A stretch of 64,000 nt of DNA from Parasaccharibacter apium (GTDB taxonomy: Bacteria > Pseudomonadota > Alphaproteobacteria > Acetobacterales > Acetobacteraceae). Under the pieces are notes generated by a model, which was not told where the DNA came from, did no database searches, and was given only the letters and a program-made list of their open reading frames with translations. Positions within the stretch are counted from its first letter, which is position 1; each line of letters opens with the position of its first letter. Positions 55,423-62,157 of the stretch are shown piece after piece. The stretch lies in the NCBI RefSeq assembly GCF_002592045.1, contig NZ_MEJG01000001.1, positions 62,001-126,000 on the forward strand. Reading direction: 5' to 3'. The translations under genes were made by a program, and so were the position numbers.

Positions 55423-55712
55423 GTACAGAGCCACATCAACGGCTAGATCTCTGGCTTTATTACACGCGGCTTGCCAAAACGCGCGGCCTTTGTGCTGCCT
55501 TCATCCGCAAGGGGCGTGTCCGCATTAATGGCCAAAGAACGCACAAAACCCACGCACACCTCCATATTGGCGATATTGTGAGTTTTGCCTCCCCCCACCG
55601 GGACGAAAAGGTCTGTATTTGGCGCGTTATACAACTTGGCGAGCGGCGCGGCCCCGCTAAAGAAGCCGCCCTTCTCTATGAAGAACTTGAGGAAAAGAGC
55701 GGTAATTCCTGA
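55419..55712 (+). CDS. S4-domain RNA-binding protein (HslR-like)
   Basis: The 97-aa protein is almost entirely an S4 domain: QRLDLWLYYTRLAKTRGLCAAFIRKGRVRINGQ, followed by HIGDIVSF. HslR relatives bind stalled 50S subunits carrying nascent chains. Its ATG overlaps the helicase stop by 4 nt, implying coupled translation and a joint RNA-related role. Confidence 0.88.
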   Translation: MSTEPHQRLDLWLYYTRLAKTRGLCAAFIRKGRVRINGQRTHKTHAHLHIGDIVSFASPHRDEKVCIWRVIQLGERRGPAKEAALLYEELEEKSGNS

Positions 55713-55814
55713 CAATAGACTTGCAAAAGCCCCCCATCATTCGGCATATCTGTGCTGGAATATTTAAGAGGGGCCGTTCGGCTGGCCTGTAACACCAAAC
55801 CGGAGACGGCAATC

Positions 55815-56147
55815 ATGACCTATGTGGTCACAGAAAACTGCGTGCGCTGCAAGTTTATGGATTGTGTGGAAGTTTGCCCTGTTGACTGCTTCTACGCAGG
55901 TGAGAACTTCCTCGTTATCAATCCCGATGAATGTATTGATTGTGGCGTCTGCGAGCCTGAATGCCCCGCAGAAGCCATCTTCCCCGATAGTGATGAACGC
56001 TCTGCGGACTGGATGGAGATTAACGCCAAATATTCTTCCATTTGGCCTAACATAACCCAAAAAGGCACCCCTCCAGCCGATTGTGAAGAATGGAACGGCA
56101 AAGAAGGCAAGCGCGAGATGCTCTCTGAAGAGCCTCATAAAGACTAA
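55815..56147 (+). CDS. fdxA: 7Fe ferredoxin FdxA
   Basis: The 110-aa ferredoxin carries one [3Fe-4S] and one [4Fe-4S] cluster: [18 protein letters not shown], then [16 protein letters not shown], and the Azotobacter FdI-like C-terminal extension ([16 protein letters not shown]). ATG 55815 has GGAG 9 nt upstream; the open frame reaches 55752. The helicase-S4-fdxA order is common in Alphaproteobacteria, usually with carD next; carD is absent here. Confidence 0.95.
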   Translation: MTYVVTENCVRCKFMDCVEVCPVDCFYAGENFLVINPDECIDCGVCEPECPAEAIFPDSDERSADWMEINAKYSSIWPNITQKGTPPADCEEWNGKEGKREMLSEEPHKD

Positions 56148-56173
56148 CCCTTCTTTTTAAAGGTCGTCGTATA

Positions 56174-56212
56174 ATACCCTGAGAGGTCTCCTTCCTTTCA
56201 GGGTATTTTTTT
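56174..56212 (+). terminator. Terminator downstream of fdxA
   Basis: ATACCCTGA and TCAGGGTAT form a 9-bp stem followed by a T-run on the plus strand. Confidence 0.85.
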
Positions 56213-56236
56213 AATCGCCCTATAGAATATAGCCAT

Positions 56237-56270
56237 AAAAAAGCCGGTGGAGTTACCCCCACCGGCTTTT
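56237..56270 (-). terminator. Terminator of the cyoABCD operon
   Basis: A-run, GCCGGTGG, loop, CCACCGGC and T-run. On the minus strand the stem is followed by six T residues, 28 nt after the cyoD stop. Confidence 0.85.
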
Positions 56271-56298
56271 CTCATCTCAAAGAGATATAGCGCAGCTT

Positions 56299-56637
56299 TT
56301 AGCTGGGCATCATATTCATCTGGGCATCCCAGAGAACAAACAGATAACCAGCAATCACGATCAGCACCATCAAAGCAGTCACAATGAAAGCTGCCAGATT
56401 ATGCCGCTGCGACAAGCTCTTCACCCCCATATGGAGGAAGAAGATCAGATGAACAACCACCTGAATGGCAGCCAACACACCAAGGATGGCAATCGTCTGC
56501 CAGAAGGAGAAAGCCTTGCTCAAGACAGTGGCAAAAGAAGCCACTGTCAGGATAACAGCAAGAACAAACCCGACAATATAGGAGCCGTAAGAGCCGTGGC
56601 TCTCACCTTCGTGCGATGTCATATGATTTTCGCTCAT
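56299..56637 (-). CDS. cyoD: Cytochrome o ubiquinol oxidase subunit IV
   Basis: The 112-aa protein has three membrane helices (GSYIVGFVLAVILTVASFATVL; FWQTIAILGVLAAIQVVVHLIFFLHM; LAAFIVTALMVLIVIAGYLFVLW) and the SLSQRHN loop. It stabilises the oxidase and helps assembly. The start ATG 56637 overlaps the cyoC stop by one base. Confidence 0.94.
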   Translation of the reverse strand: MSENHMTSHEGESHGSYGSYIVGFVLAVILTVASFATVLSKAFSFWQTIAILGVLAAIQVVVHLIFFLHMGVKSLSQRHNLAAFIVTALMVLIVIAGYLFVLWDAQMNMMPS

Positions 56638-57251
56638 TAGACAACACTCCCCAGGTAGACGAAGGAAAAGACACAAATCCAAACGATATCAAGGAAATGC
56701 CAGAATAAGCTCAGGCATGTCAGTTTCGTTTGCATCCGGCTGCTAAGCCCCTGCTTGCCCATAATCTGGAAGAACAGAACGAACATCCAGATCAGGCCAA
56801 TTGTGACATGCAGCCCATGTGTCCCCACCAGCGTAAAGAAGGATGACAAGAACGCGGATTGATCCGGCCCTGCCCCACGAGCCACAAGCTCATGGAACTC
56901 TTTAATCTCAAGAGTGACAAAGGAAACACCAAGGATGAAGGTCAGCAATAGCCAAACCAACACGGCACCTTTGTTCTTCTTATGCGCATTGATGGACGCA
57001 AAGCCATAGGTGATGGAGGAAAGCAACAAGATGGCTGTTTCGATCTCAACATTCTTGATGTCGAACAGCTCTTTCCCTGTCGGTCCCCCAGCAAAGTGAT
57101 GGCAAAGTGTAGCAAAGACGGCAAATAACGTGCCGAAAATGATACAATCTGTCATCAAATAGACCCAGAAACCAAAAATTGTGGTTTCTTGCTGATGATG
57201 CTCATGCTCCTCGCTATGAGCAACGGGCGCGTGCATTGTGTCGTAAGACAT
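56637..57251 (-). CDS. cyoC: Cytochrome o ubiquinol oxidase subunit III
   Basis: The 204-aa protein has five membrane helices: FGFWVYLMTDCIIFGTLFAVFATL, ETAILLLSSITYGFA, AVLVWLLLTFILGVSFVTLE, SFFTLVGTHGLHVTIGLIWMFVL and SLFWHFLDIVWICVFSFVYL. These match E. coli CyoC. The soluble N-terminus is His-rich (HAPVAHSEEHEHHQQE). ATG 57251 is 11 nt from GGGAGG; ATG 57260 is only 2 nt away. Confidence 0.93.
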   Translation of the reverse strand: MSYDTMHAPVAHSEEHEHHQQETTIFGFWVYLMTDCIIFGTLFAVFATLCHHFAGGPTGKELFDIKNVEIETAILLLSSITYGFASINAHKKNKGAVLVWLLLTFILGVSFVTLEIKEFHELVARGAGPDQSAFLSSFFTLVGTHGLHVTIGLIWMFVLFFQIMGKQGLSSRMQTKLTCLSLFWHFLDIVWICVFSFVYLGSVV

Positions 57252-57269
57252 GGTTTTCATCGCCTCCCT

Positions 57270-57721
57270 TTACTCTGCCGCCTGAGCAGCAGCAAGCCGC
57301 TTGGCAAAAGCTTCTTCATCAGCGCGGATCTCCTCTACCGTTACGTAGAAGTCCACATCCAAATTCGCACTACGATGAACCAGCGCAAAGAAGGATACGA
57401 TCATCCCCGCAACAACGGCCCACCAGATATGCCAGACCAACGCAAAGCCAATAACCAGCGCACAGGCACCCAAAACAGGACCAATGGCAGAATATTTTGG
57501 CATATGGATCGGCTCCAGCTCAGCTAGTGGCGCTGGGCGTCCCAGTTCCTTCTCGATATGGAATGTATCCAAACCGCGAACGACTGGCAGACGAGCAAAG
57601 TTATAATGCGGTACAGGGGAAGGCAAAGACCATTCCAACGTACGGCCTGAGCCCCAGTTATCGCCTGTAAGGTCAAGTGCATCCGGCTTCTTATTCACAG
57701 CGTCAAACGCTGCAAAAACAA
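57270..57721 (-). pseudogene. cyoB: cyoB 3' portion, in a shifted frame
   Basis: Directly downstream of the T-rich site, the other frame reads [20 protein letters not shown]...RTLEWSLPSPVPHYNFARLP, matching the CyoB stretch [25 protein letters not shown]. It continues through EPIHMPKYS and two membrane helices to a natural stop. About 150 codons are open and conserved, so the loss of frame is recent, a base-calling error, or tolerated by recoding. It has no start of its own at the junction. Confidence 0.75.
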
Positions 57722-59268
57722 AATTGGATAACCTGACAAGCCACACCAGCAGCCAGAACGAACACACCAACACAAGCCACCAGCAGCCAAGGGTGCCAGT
57801 TCGGATTGTCATAATGGTTCATACGGCGGGTCATCCCCTCCAGACCAACAACATAGAGCGGCATAAAGGACAGATAGAAACCAACGAACCAAAAACGGAA
57901 CGCCCATTTGCCCCATACATCACGCATCTTGAAGCCGAAAGCCTTCGGGAACCAGTAGCTCAGACCAGCGACATAACCAAAGAACACACCACCGATAATC
58001 ACGTTATGGAAGTGCGCCACCAAGAAGAGGGAGTTATGAATCACCCAGTCCGCTGCAGGCATCGCCATCATCACACCAGTCATACCACCGATGGAGAAGG
58101 TGATCATGAAGCCGACAATCCAGTTCATTGGACCTTCGAAGCGTACACGCCCCTTATACATGGTGAAGAGCCAGTTGAAGATCTTCACACCTGTCGGCAC
58201 AGCGATGAACATCGTCATAATACCGAAGAAGGTGTTTACATCCGCACCAGAGCCCATCGTAAAGAAGTGATGCACCCATACAATGCTACCCAGGAAGGTA
58301 ATAATCCCCGTTGCGATAACCATCGTGGCATAACCAAAGAGAGGCTTGCCAGAGAAGGTCGCTGCAATTTCGGAAAATACACCAAAAGCAGGCAGAATAA
58401 GGATGTAAACTTCAGGATGGCCCCAAGACCAGATCAGGTTGAGGTAGAGCATAACACTACCACCACCATCATTGGTGAAGAAGTGCATCCCCAAATAACG
58501 ATCCAACGCCAGCAATGCCATGGAGACCGTCAAGACCGGGAAGGTCGTCAGGATCATGATGCACGCGAAGAAGGCTGTCCATGTAAAGACAGGGATGTGC
58601 ATCCACTTCATGCCGGGGGCGCGCAATTTAACAATAGTTGTTAGGAAGTTCATCCCTGTCAGCAGCGTCCCGATACCGGAAATCTGCACAGACCAGATGT
58701 AATAATCCACACCAACGCCAGGGTTAAACTGCAACTCGGAGATCGGCGGGTAGCCGAGCCAACCAACATTGGAGAACTCACCAATGAAGAGAGACACATT
58801 GATGAGAATGGCACTAACCAACGTCATATAAAAGCTGATTGAGTTAATCAGCGGGAATGCAACGTCGCGCGCACCAATTTGCAAAGGCACCACAAAATTG
58901 AACAAAGCCTGCATCATCACCATGGCCATGAAGAAAATCATGATCGTACCATGGGCAGAAAAGACCTGGTCGTAATGGTGCGGTGGTAGATAACCAGGGT
59001 TACCTGCGTAAGCAAGGGCAAGCTGTGTACGCATCATCAACGCATCGGCAAAGCCACGCACAAGCATGACAAGGCCAAGAATAACGTACATGATGGCGAG
59101 CTTCTTATGGTCAACGGTGGTTAACCACTCGCGCCACAGATAACCCCATTTTTTGAAGTAAGTGACTGCCGCAAGGACGGCAATCCCGATCACGGCCACA
59201 CCAATAAATGTACCAACTAGAATTGGCACATCATACGGTATGGCAGAAAGGGTAAGTTTTCCGAGCAT
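57703..59268 (-). CDS. cyoB: Cytochrome o ubiquinol oxidase subunit I (frame-interrupted)
   Basis: Subunit I carries the catalytic centre (low-spin heme, high-spin heme-CuB). Conserved landmarks are [21 protein letters not shown] with a heme His, [13 protein letters not shown] with the CuB His and cross-linked Tyr, VWVHHFFT with two CuB His, and [13 protein letters not shown] with the heme ligands. All 12 core helices lie in this frame. After VACQVIQF the frame hits TGA at 57703-57705, losing the C-terminal helices present in the +1 frame. Joined, the product would be about 665 aa (E. coli 663). ATG 59268 is preferred over GTG 59286. Confidence 0.9.
   Translation of the reverse strand: MLGKLTLSAIPYDVPILVGTFIGVAVIGIAVLAAVTYFKKWGYLWREWLTTVDHKKLAIMYVILGLVMLVRGFADALMMRTQLALAYAGNPGYLPPHHYDQVFSAHGTIMIFFMAMVMMQALFNFVVPLQIGARDVAFPLINSISFYMTLVSAILINVSLFIGEFSNVGWLGYPPISELQFNPGVGVDYYIWSVQISGIGTLLTGMNFLTTIVKLRAPGMKWMHIPVFTWTAFFACIMILTTFPVLTVSMALLALDRYLGMHFFTNDGGGSVMLYLNLIWSWGHPEVYILILPAFGVFSEIAATFSGKPLFGYATMVIATGIITFLGSIVWVHHFFTMGSGADVNTFFGIMTMFIAVPTGVKIFNWLFTMYKGRVRFEGPMNWIVGFMITFSIGGMTGVMMAMPAADWVIHNSLFLVAHFHNVIIGGVFFGYVAGLSYWFPKAFGFKMRDVWGKWAFRFWFVGFYLSFMPLYVVGLEGMTRRMNHYDNPNWHPWLLVACVGVFVLAAGVACQVIQFCFCSV
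57714..57723 (-). other. Frameshift site in cyoB
   Basis: The coding strand reads TTTT G TTTTT here. Removing one T from either run joins the two halves as QFVFAAFD or QFCFAAFD. A +1 shift (skipping one base) is therefore needed for full-length CyoB. Confidence 0.8.
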
Positions 59269-59282
59269 CTTTAGATCAGTCC

Positions 59283-60278
59283 TCACATGCCGGTATTAGA
59301 AGGCGCAGCCATATGGGAGTCAGAATGCATGTCCATAGGCATATTGCCCATAGGTTTGCTATCTTTCTCATGGGCTTTGCTGCCAACATTGTATTTTGCA
59401 ACAATGCTTTCAAACAACCCAGACTGCACGCTGGAGAAATACAGAACAGGAGCCGGTTTCGGTGCGACCTCGTTAGAGATAGCCGGCGGCGCCTGGTATT
59501 TCGGATAGCTTTGTGAGTCCAGTGCCTCTTTAGCTACGAACGGATTTTCACTGTTGTGGACGCTCTGCACCCATGCATCAAACTGCTCTTGGGGCATAGC
59601 AATCGTACGGAAGCGCATATCGGAGAAGCCTGGCCCTGTATATTGAGCAGCCTCACCCTGATAATTACCCGGACGGCTTGCAAGCAAGTGGAGCTGTGTC
59701 TCCATACCCGCCATGCTGTAGATCTGAGACCCAAGCTGGGGGATGAAGAAGGATGTCATCACACTGTCAGACGTAATCCGGAAATCCAGAGGTGTCTTTG
59801 TGGGGACATCAAGCTCATTGATGGTAGCAATCCCAAGGTCTGGGTAAATGAACAACCATTTCCAGTCCAGAGAGACCACTTCAACACGGAGCGGTTTCGC
59901 ATCAGGTGCCCCAACTTTAGCCAGCATCTCTTTAGAGATTGGCTTATATGGGTCGTAATAATGCGTACTCCAATAATTAAATCCACTCAAAACAAGAATA
60001 ATGAGAATGGGTACACCCCAAATAAACACTTCAATCTTGTTTGAGTGTGACCAGTTCCGTAAATATTCCGCCTTCTCATTAGATGCCCGATACTTCCAAG
60101 CAAATATAAGAGTCGCAATGATTACCGGAACCACAACGCACATCATGACGGCCCATTCAAGCACCATCATGTCGCGATTACCTTCCCCGATCGGACCTGC
60201 AGGTTGAAGCAGATCAACCGTACAGCCTGACAGCATTAATGCAGGCAACGCCGGGAAAAATCGCAAGAGTCTTTTCAT
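59283..60278 (-). CDS. cyoA: Cytochrome o ubiquinol oxidase subunit II
   Basis: The 331-aa lipoprotein subunit has signal and lipobox LMLSGC, two membrane helices ([45 protein letters not shown]) and a cupredoxin domain with [40 protein letters not shown]. The CuA Cys/His set is missing, as expected for a quinol oxidase. The C-terminal tail is Met/His-rich ([13 protein letters not shown]). It heads cyoABCD; upstream lie palindromes in a 433-bp gap. Confidence 0.94.
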   Translation of the reverse strand: MKRLLRFFPALPALMLSGCTVDLLQPAGPIGEGNRDMMVLEWAVMMCVVVPVIIATLIFAWKYRASNEKAEYLRNWSHSNKIEVFIWGVPILIILVLSGFNYWSTHYYDPYKPISKEMLAKVGAPDAKPLRVEVVSLDWKWLFIYPDLGIATINELDVPTKTPLDFRITSDSVMTSFFIPQLGSQIYSMAGMETQLHLLASRPGNYQGEAAQYTGPGFSDMRFRTIAMPQEQFDAWVQSVHNSENPFVAKEALDSQSYPKYQAPPAISNEVAPKPAPVLYFSSVQSGLFESIVAKYNVGSKAHEKDSKPMGNMPMDMHSDSHMAAPSNTGM

Positions 60279-60314
60279 GGATCCTGCCTCTATCTGTTAT
60301 TCTGCCACAAAGGG

Positions 60315-60340
60315 GTCAGAACACTTTCTGACACAGTCAG
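60315..60340. promoter_or_regulatory. Overlapping palindromes upstream of cyoA
   Basis: GTCAGAA-CACT-TTCTGAC (60315-60332) overlaps CTGAC-ACA-GTCAG (60328-60340), giving three alternating half-sites 37-62 bp before the cyoA start. The layout could form alternative hairpins or an operator. The rest of the 433-bp gap holds an A+T-rich hairpin (60519-60538) and the terminator at 60653-60680; no convincing promoter was identified. Confidence 0.35.
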
Positions 60341-60518
60341 GACGGCGCAAGCACCATCGAACGTTGTCATCTTATATGTGCCTTTCCCGTTCGTATCCTG
60401 ACAACAAGGGAGACCCCTCCCTCGTACTCAATGAAATATGGAACGTAAAAACGCCCCAGTGTCGCCACTTTTAATCAGCCGGAATGAACGAGATTACAAG
60501 GGGTCAATTTTAACAAAA

Positions 60519-60538
60519 AAAAGACTGTACCAGTCTTT
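60519..60538. repeat. Short hairpin AAAGACTG-TAC-CAGTCTTT in the cyoA upstream gap
   Basis: A perfect stem of eight or more bp with a 3-nt loop, preceded by an A-run and followed by T-rich sequence. It could act as a weak terminator in either direction. Confidence 0.4.
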
Positions 60539-60652
60539 CTTTGTAAAAAGACCGGTTATCCGCCATTTCTTATAATTCATCACAATGACATCATAAAATA
60601 GAGTCTGTGACTTTTAATTTCCCATTATCCTCCTAATCGCAAAAAATCGCAA

Positions 60653-60680
60653 CAAAAAAGGGGCAGCTCTGCCCCTTTCT
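60653..60680 (-). terminator. Terminator downstream of the BI-1 gene
   Basis: AAAGGGGCAG and CTGCCCCTTT pair around CT. On the minus strand the stem is followed by six T residues. Confidence 0.8.
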
Positions 60681-60711
60681 TATTTTATGCAATGTTCCGA
60701 CTCTTCTAAAG

Positions 60712-61479
60712 TCAGTCACGACCACCTGATCTCGTCCCAGTAAATTGAAGAAGAAACTGAAAAAGATTAACAAAGTTTAGGTACATAGAGAGCGCATCAT
60801 ACACGCTCATCTTCTCCAATGCTTCAGCTGGCCAAGCCGAGGCGTAACTCTGATAAGAGAGCTTAATACGCTGGGTGTCGTAAGCCGTAAAACCTACAAA
60901 AATCAGCACCCCGATGAAGGAGATCACCGTTGTCATCCCTTGTGAGGGGATAAACAGCGCCACAAGAGAGGCAATAATAAGGCCAATCAGGCCCATCATT
61001 AGGAAAGAACCCATCCCCGTTAGAGAGCGCTTCGTGACATAGCCCCATAGGGACATCACACCATAAAGCGATGCCGTAATGAAGAAGGTCCGCACAACAG
61101 AAGCCCCAGTATAGGCCATCAATATAGAGGCCATGCTAATGCCCATAGCAACACTATAGAGCACAAAAAGCATCTGCGCAGTTGAGCGAGAGAGACGATT
61201 AACCCCAAATGACAGCACAAGAACAAAAGCGAGCGGCGCGAAAACCCCCACCATACCTAAGCCCGTTGGGGCAAATACAAACTCGTCTCCCCGCTGCACC
61301 ACGTGGAAAAACAACGTCCGCAGAGAGGTATGAACCACGGCATAAGCCGTAACGGCTGTTAAAAACAGAGCGAATGCCATCCAGTTATAAACGCGCACCA
61401 TATAAGCGCGCAAACCAGCATCAAACGCTGCAGCGGCCGAGTATCCCTGTGAGGAGTCAGAATCGGAATGGAAAGCCAT
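60712..61479 (-). CDS. Bax inhibitor-1/YccA family membrane protein
   Basis: The 255-aa protein has about seven membrane helices, beginning VYNWMAFALFLTAVTAYAVV. The central TGASVVRTFFITASLYGVMSLWGY and the C-terminal FVGFTAYDTQRIKL plus ALSMYLNFVNLFQFLLQF are BI-1 signatures with the acidic pH-sensing residues (D in AYDTQ, D in YDAL). Relatives leak calcium or modulate FtsH. It is monocistronic and diverges from the ThpR-like gene. Confidence 0.9.
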   Translation of the reverse strand: MAFHSDSDSSQGYSAAAAFDAGLRAYMVRVYNWMAFALFLTAVTAYAVVHTSLRTLFFHVVQRGDEFVFAPTGLGMVGVFAPLAFVLVLSFGVNRLSRSTAQMLFVLYSVAMGISMASILMAYTGASVVRTFFITASLYGVMSLWGYVTKRSLTGMGSFLMMGLIGLIIASLVALFIPSQGMTTVISFIGVLIFVGFTAYDTQRIKLSYQSYASAWPAEALEKMSVYDALSMYLNFVNLFQFLLQFTGTRSGGRD

Positions 61480-61572
61480 GTTACCTACTGTTCCGGAATT
61501 AAACTATAAATCTAGGAGGATACATTATCCCCACCTTGTACAAGATGTGGGGTCCTTCCTGTTAAAGTCAAG

Positions 61573-62148
61573 ATGAACTACACTCCCCCTATGTCTTTCC
61601 TCCTCGCTCTCCCCCTCTCCGCTACCATGCAAGACGAACTTAACGTGCTGCGTGACAGCCTGGATGAGGTACGCTGGCTCCCGCCTGCACATTGTATGAT
61701 TCCTCTCTACACTTTGGGTCGAATCACCGCACGCCATGCTTTGGAAGAGCTAGATGCCACGCTCTCCCATCTCCACTGGGAGCCTTTTTCCATCACCTTG
61801 CAGGAAGTCGGTCATCATTTAGGGGATGTTGAAGATACGCTCAGCGTTGGGATAACGCCCAAGCAAGCACTAATTACCTTCCAAAAGAAGCTCTCAACCT
61901 TACTAAGACGCGCTGGTTTTGCACCATCGCGCCGCCCCTTCATCCCCGCAATGACCATTGCACGGCTCGACCCCGCCGCCCCAACCGACCTTATGACATG
62001 GGTGCAGCGTCATAACCTCTTCCGTAGCTCACCTATGATGGTTGATCGCCTCTATTTGATGGAACATCTCTTCTCTCAAGGAGAGGATCATTTCCAGCTT
62101 TTGGAGCAATATCCAGCCATCCCAGCTATGCTCGTTGGAGAGGTGTAG
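61573..62148 (+). CDS. 2H-phosphoesterase (ThpR/LigT-like) with altered catalytic motifs
   Basis: The length (191 aa) and pattern FLLALPLSATMQDEL...VRWLPPAHCMIPLYTLGRI...RRPFIPAMTIARL fit RNA 2',3'-cyclic phosphodiesterase / 2'-5' ligase proteins. The two catalytic H.T motifs are altered: the first reads HCM (Thr replaced) and the second, usually PH.T, reads PAMT (His replaced by Ala). Catalysis is therefore doubtful; RNA or nucleotide binding may remain. ATG 61591 is an alternative start. It converges on the flippase gene, 9 nt apart. Confidence 0.65.
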   Translation: MNYTPPMSFLLALPLSATMQDELNVLRDSLDEVRWLPPAHCMIPLYTLGRITARHALEELDATLSHLHWEPFSITLQEVGHHLGDVEDTLSVGITPKQALITFQKKLSTLLRRAGFAPSRRPFIPAMTIARLDPAAPTDLMTWVQRHNLFRSSPMMVDRLYLMEHLFSQGEDHFQLLEQYPAIPAMLVGEV

Positions 62149-62157
62149 GAGGCGAGT

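Noticed and set aside
57724-58644. 306-codon plus-strand frame inside cyoB
   Set aside because: It is a shadow of conserved cyoB sequence: His/Arg/Thr-rich with no recognisable domain and no ribosome-binding site.
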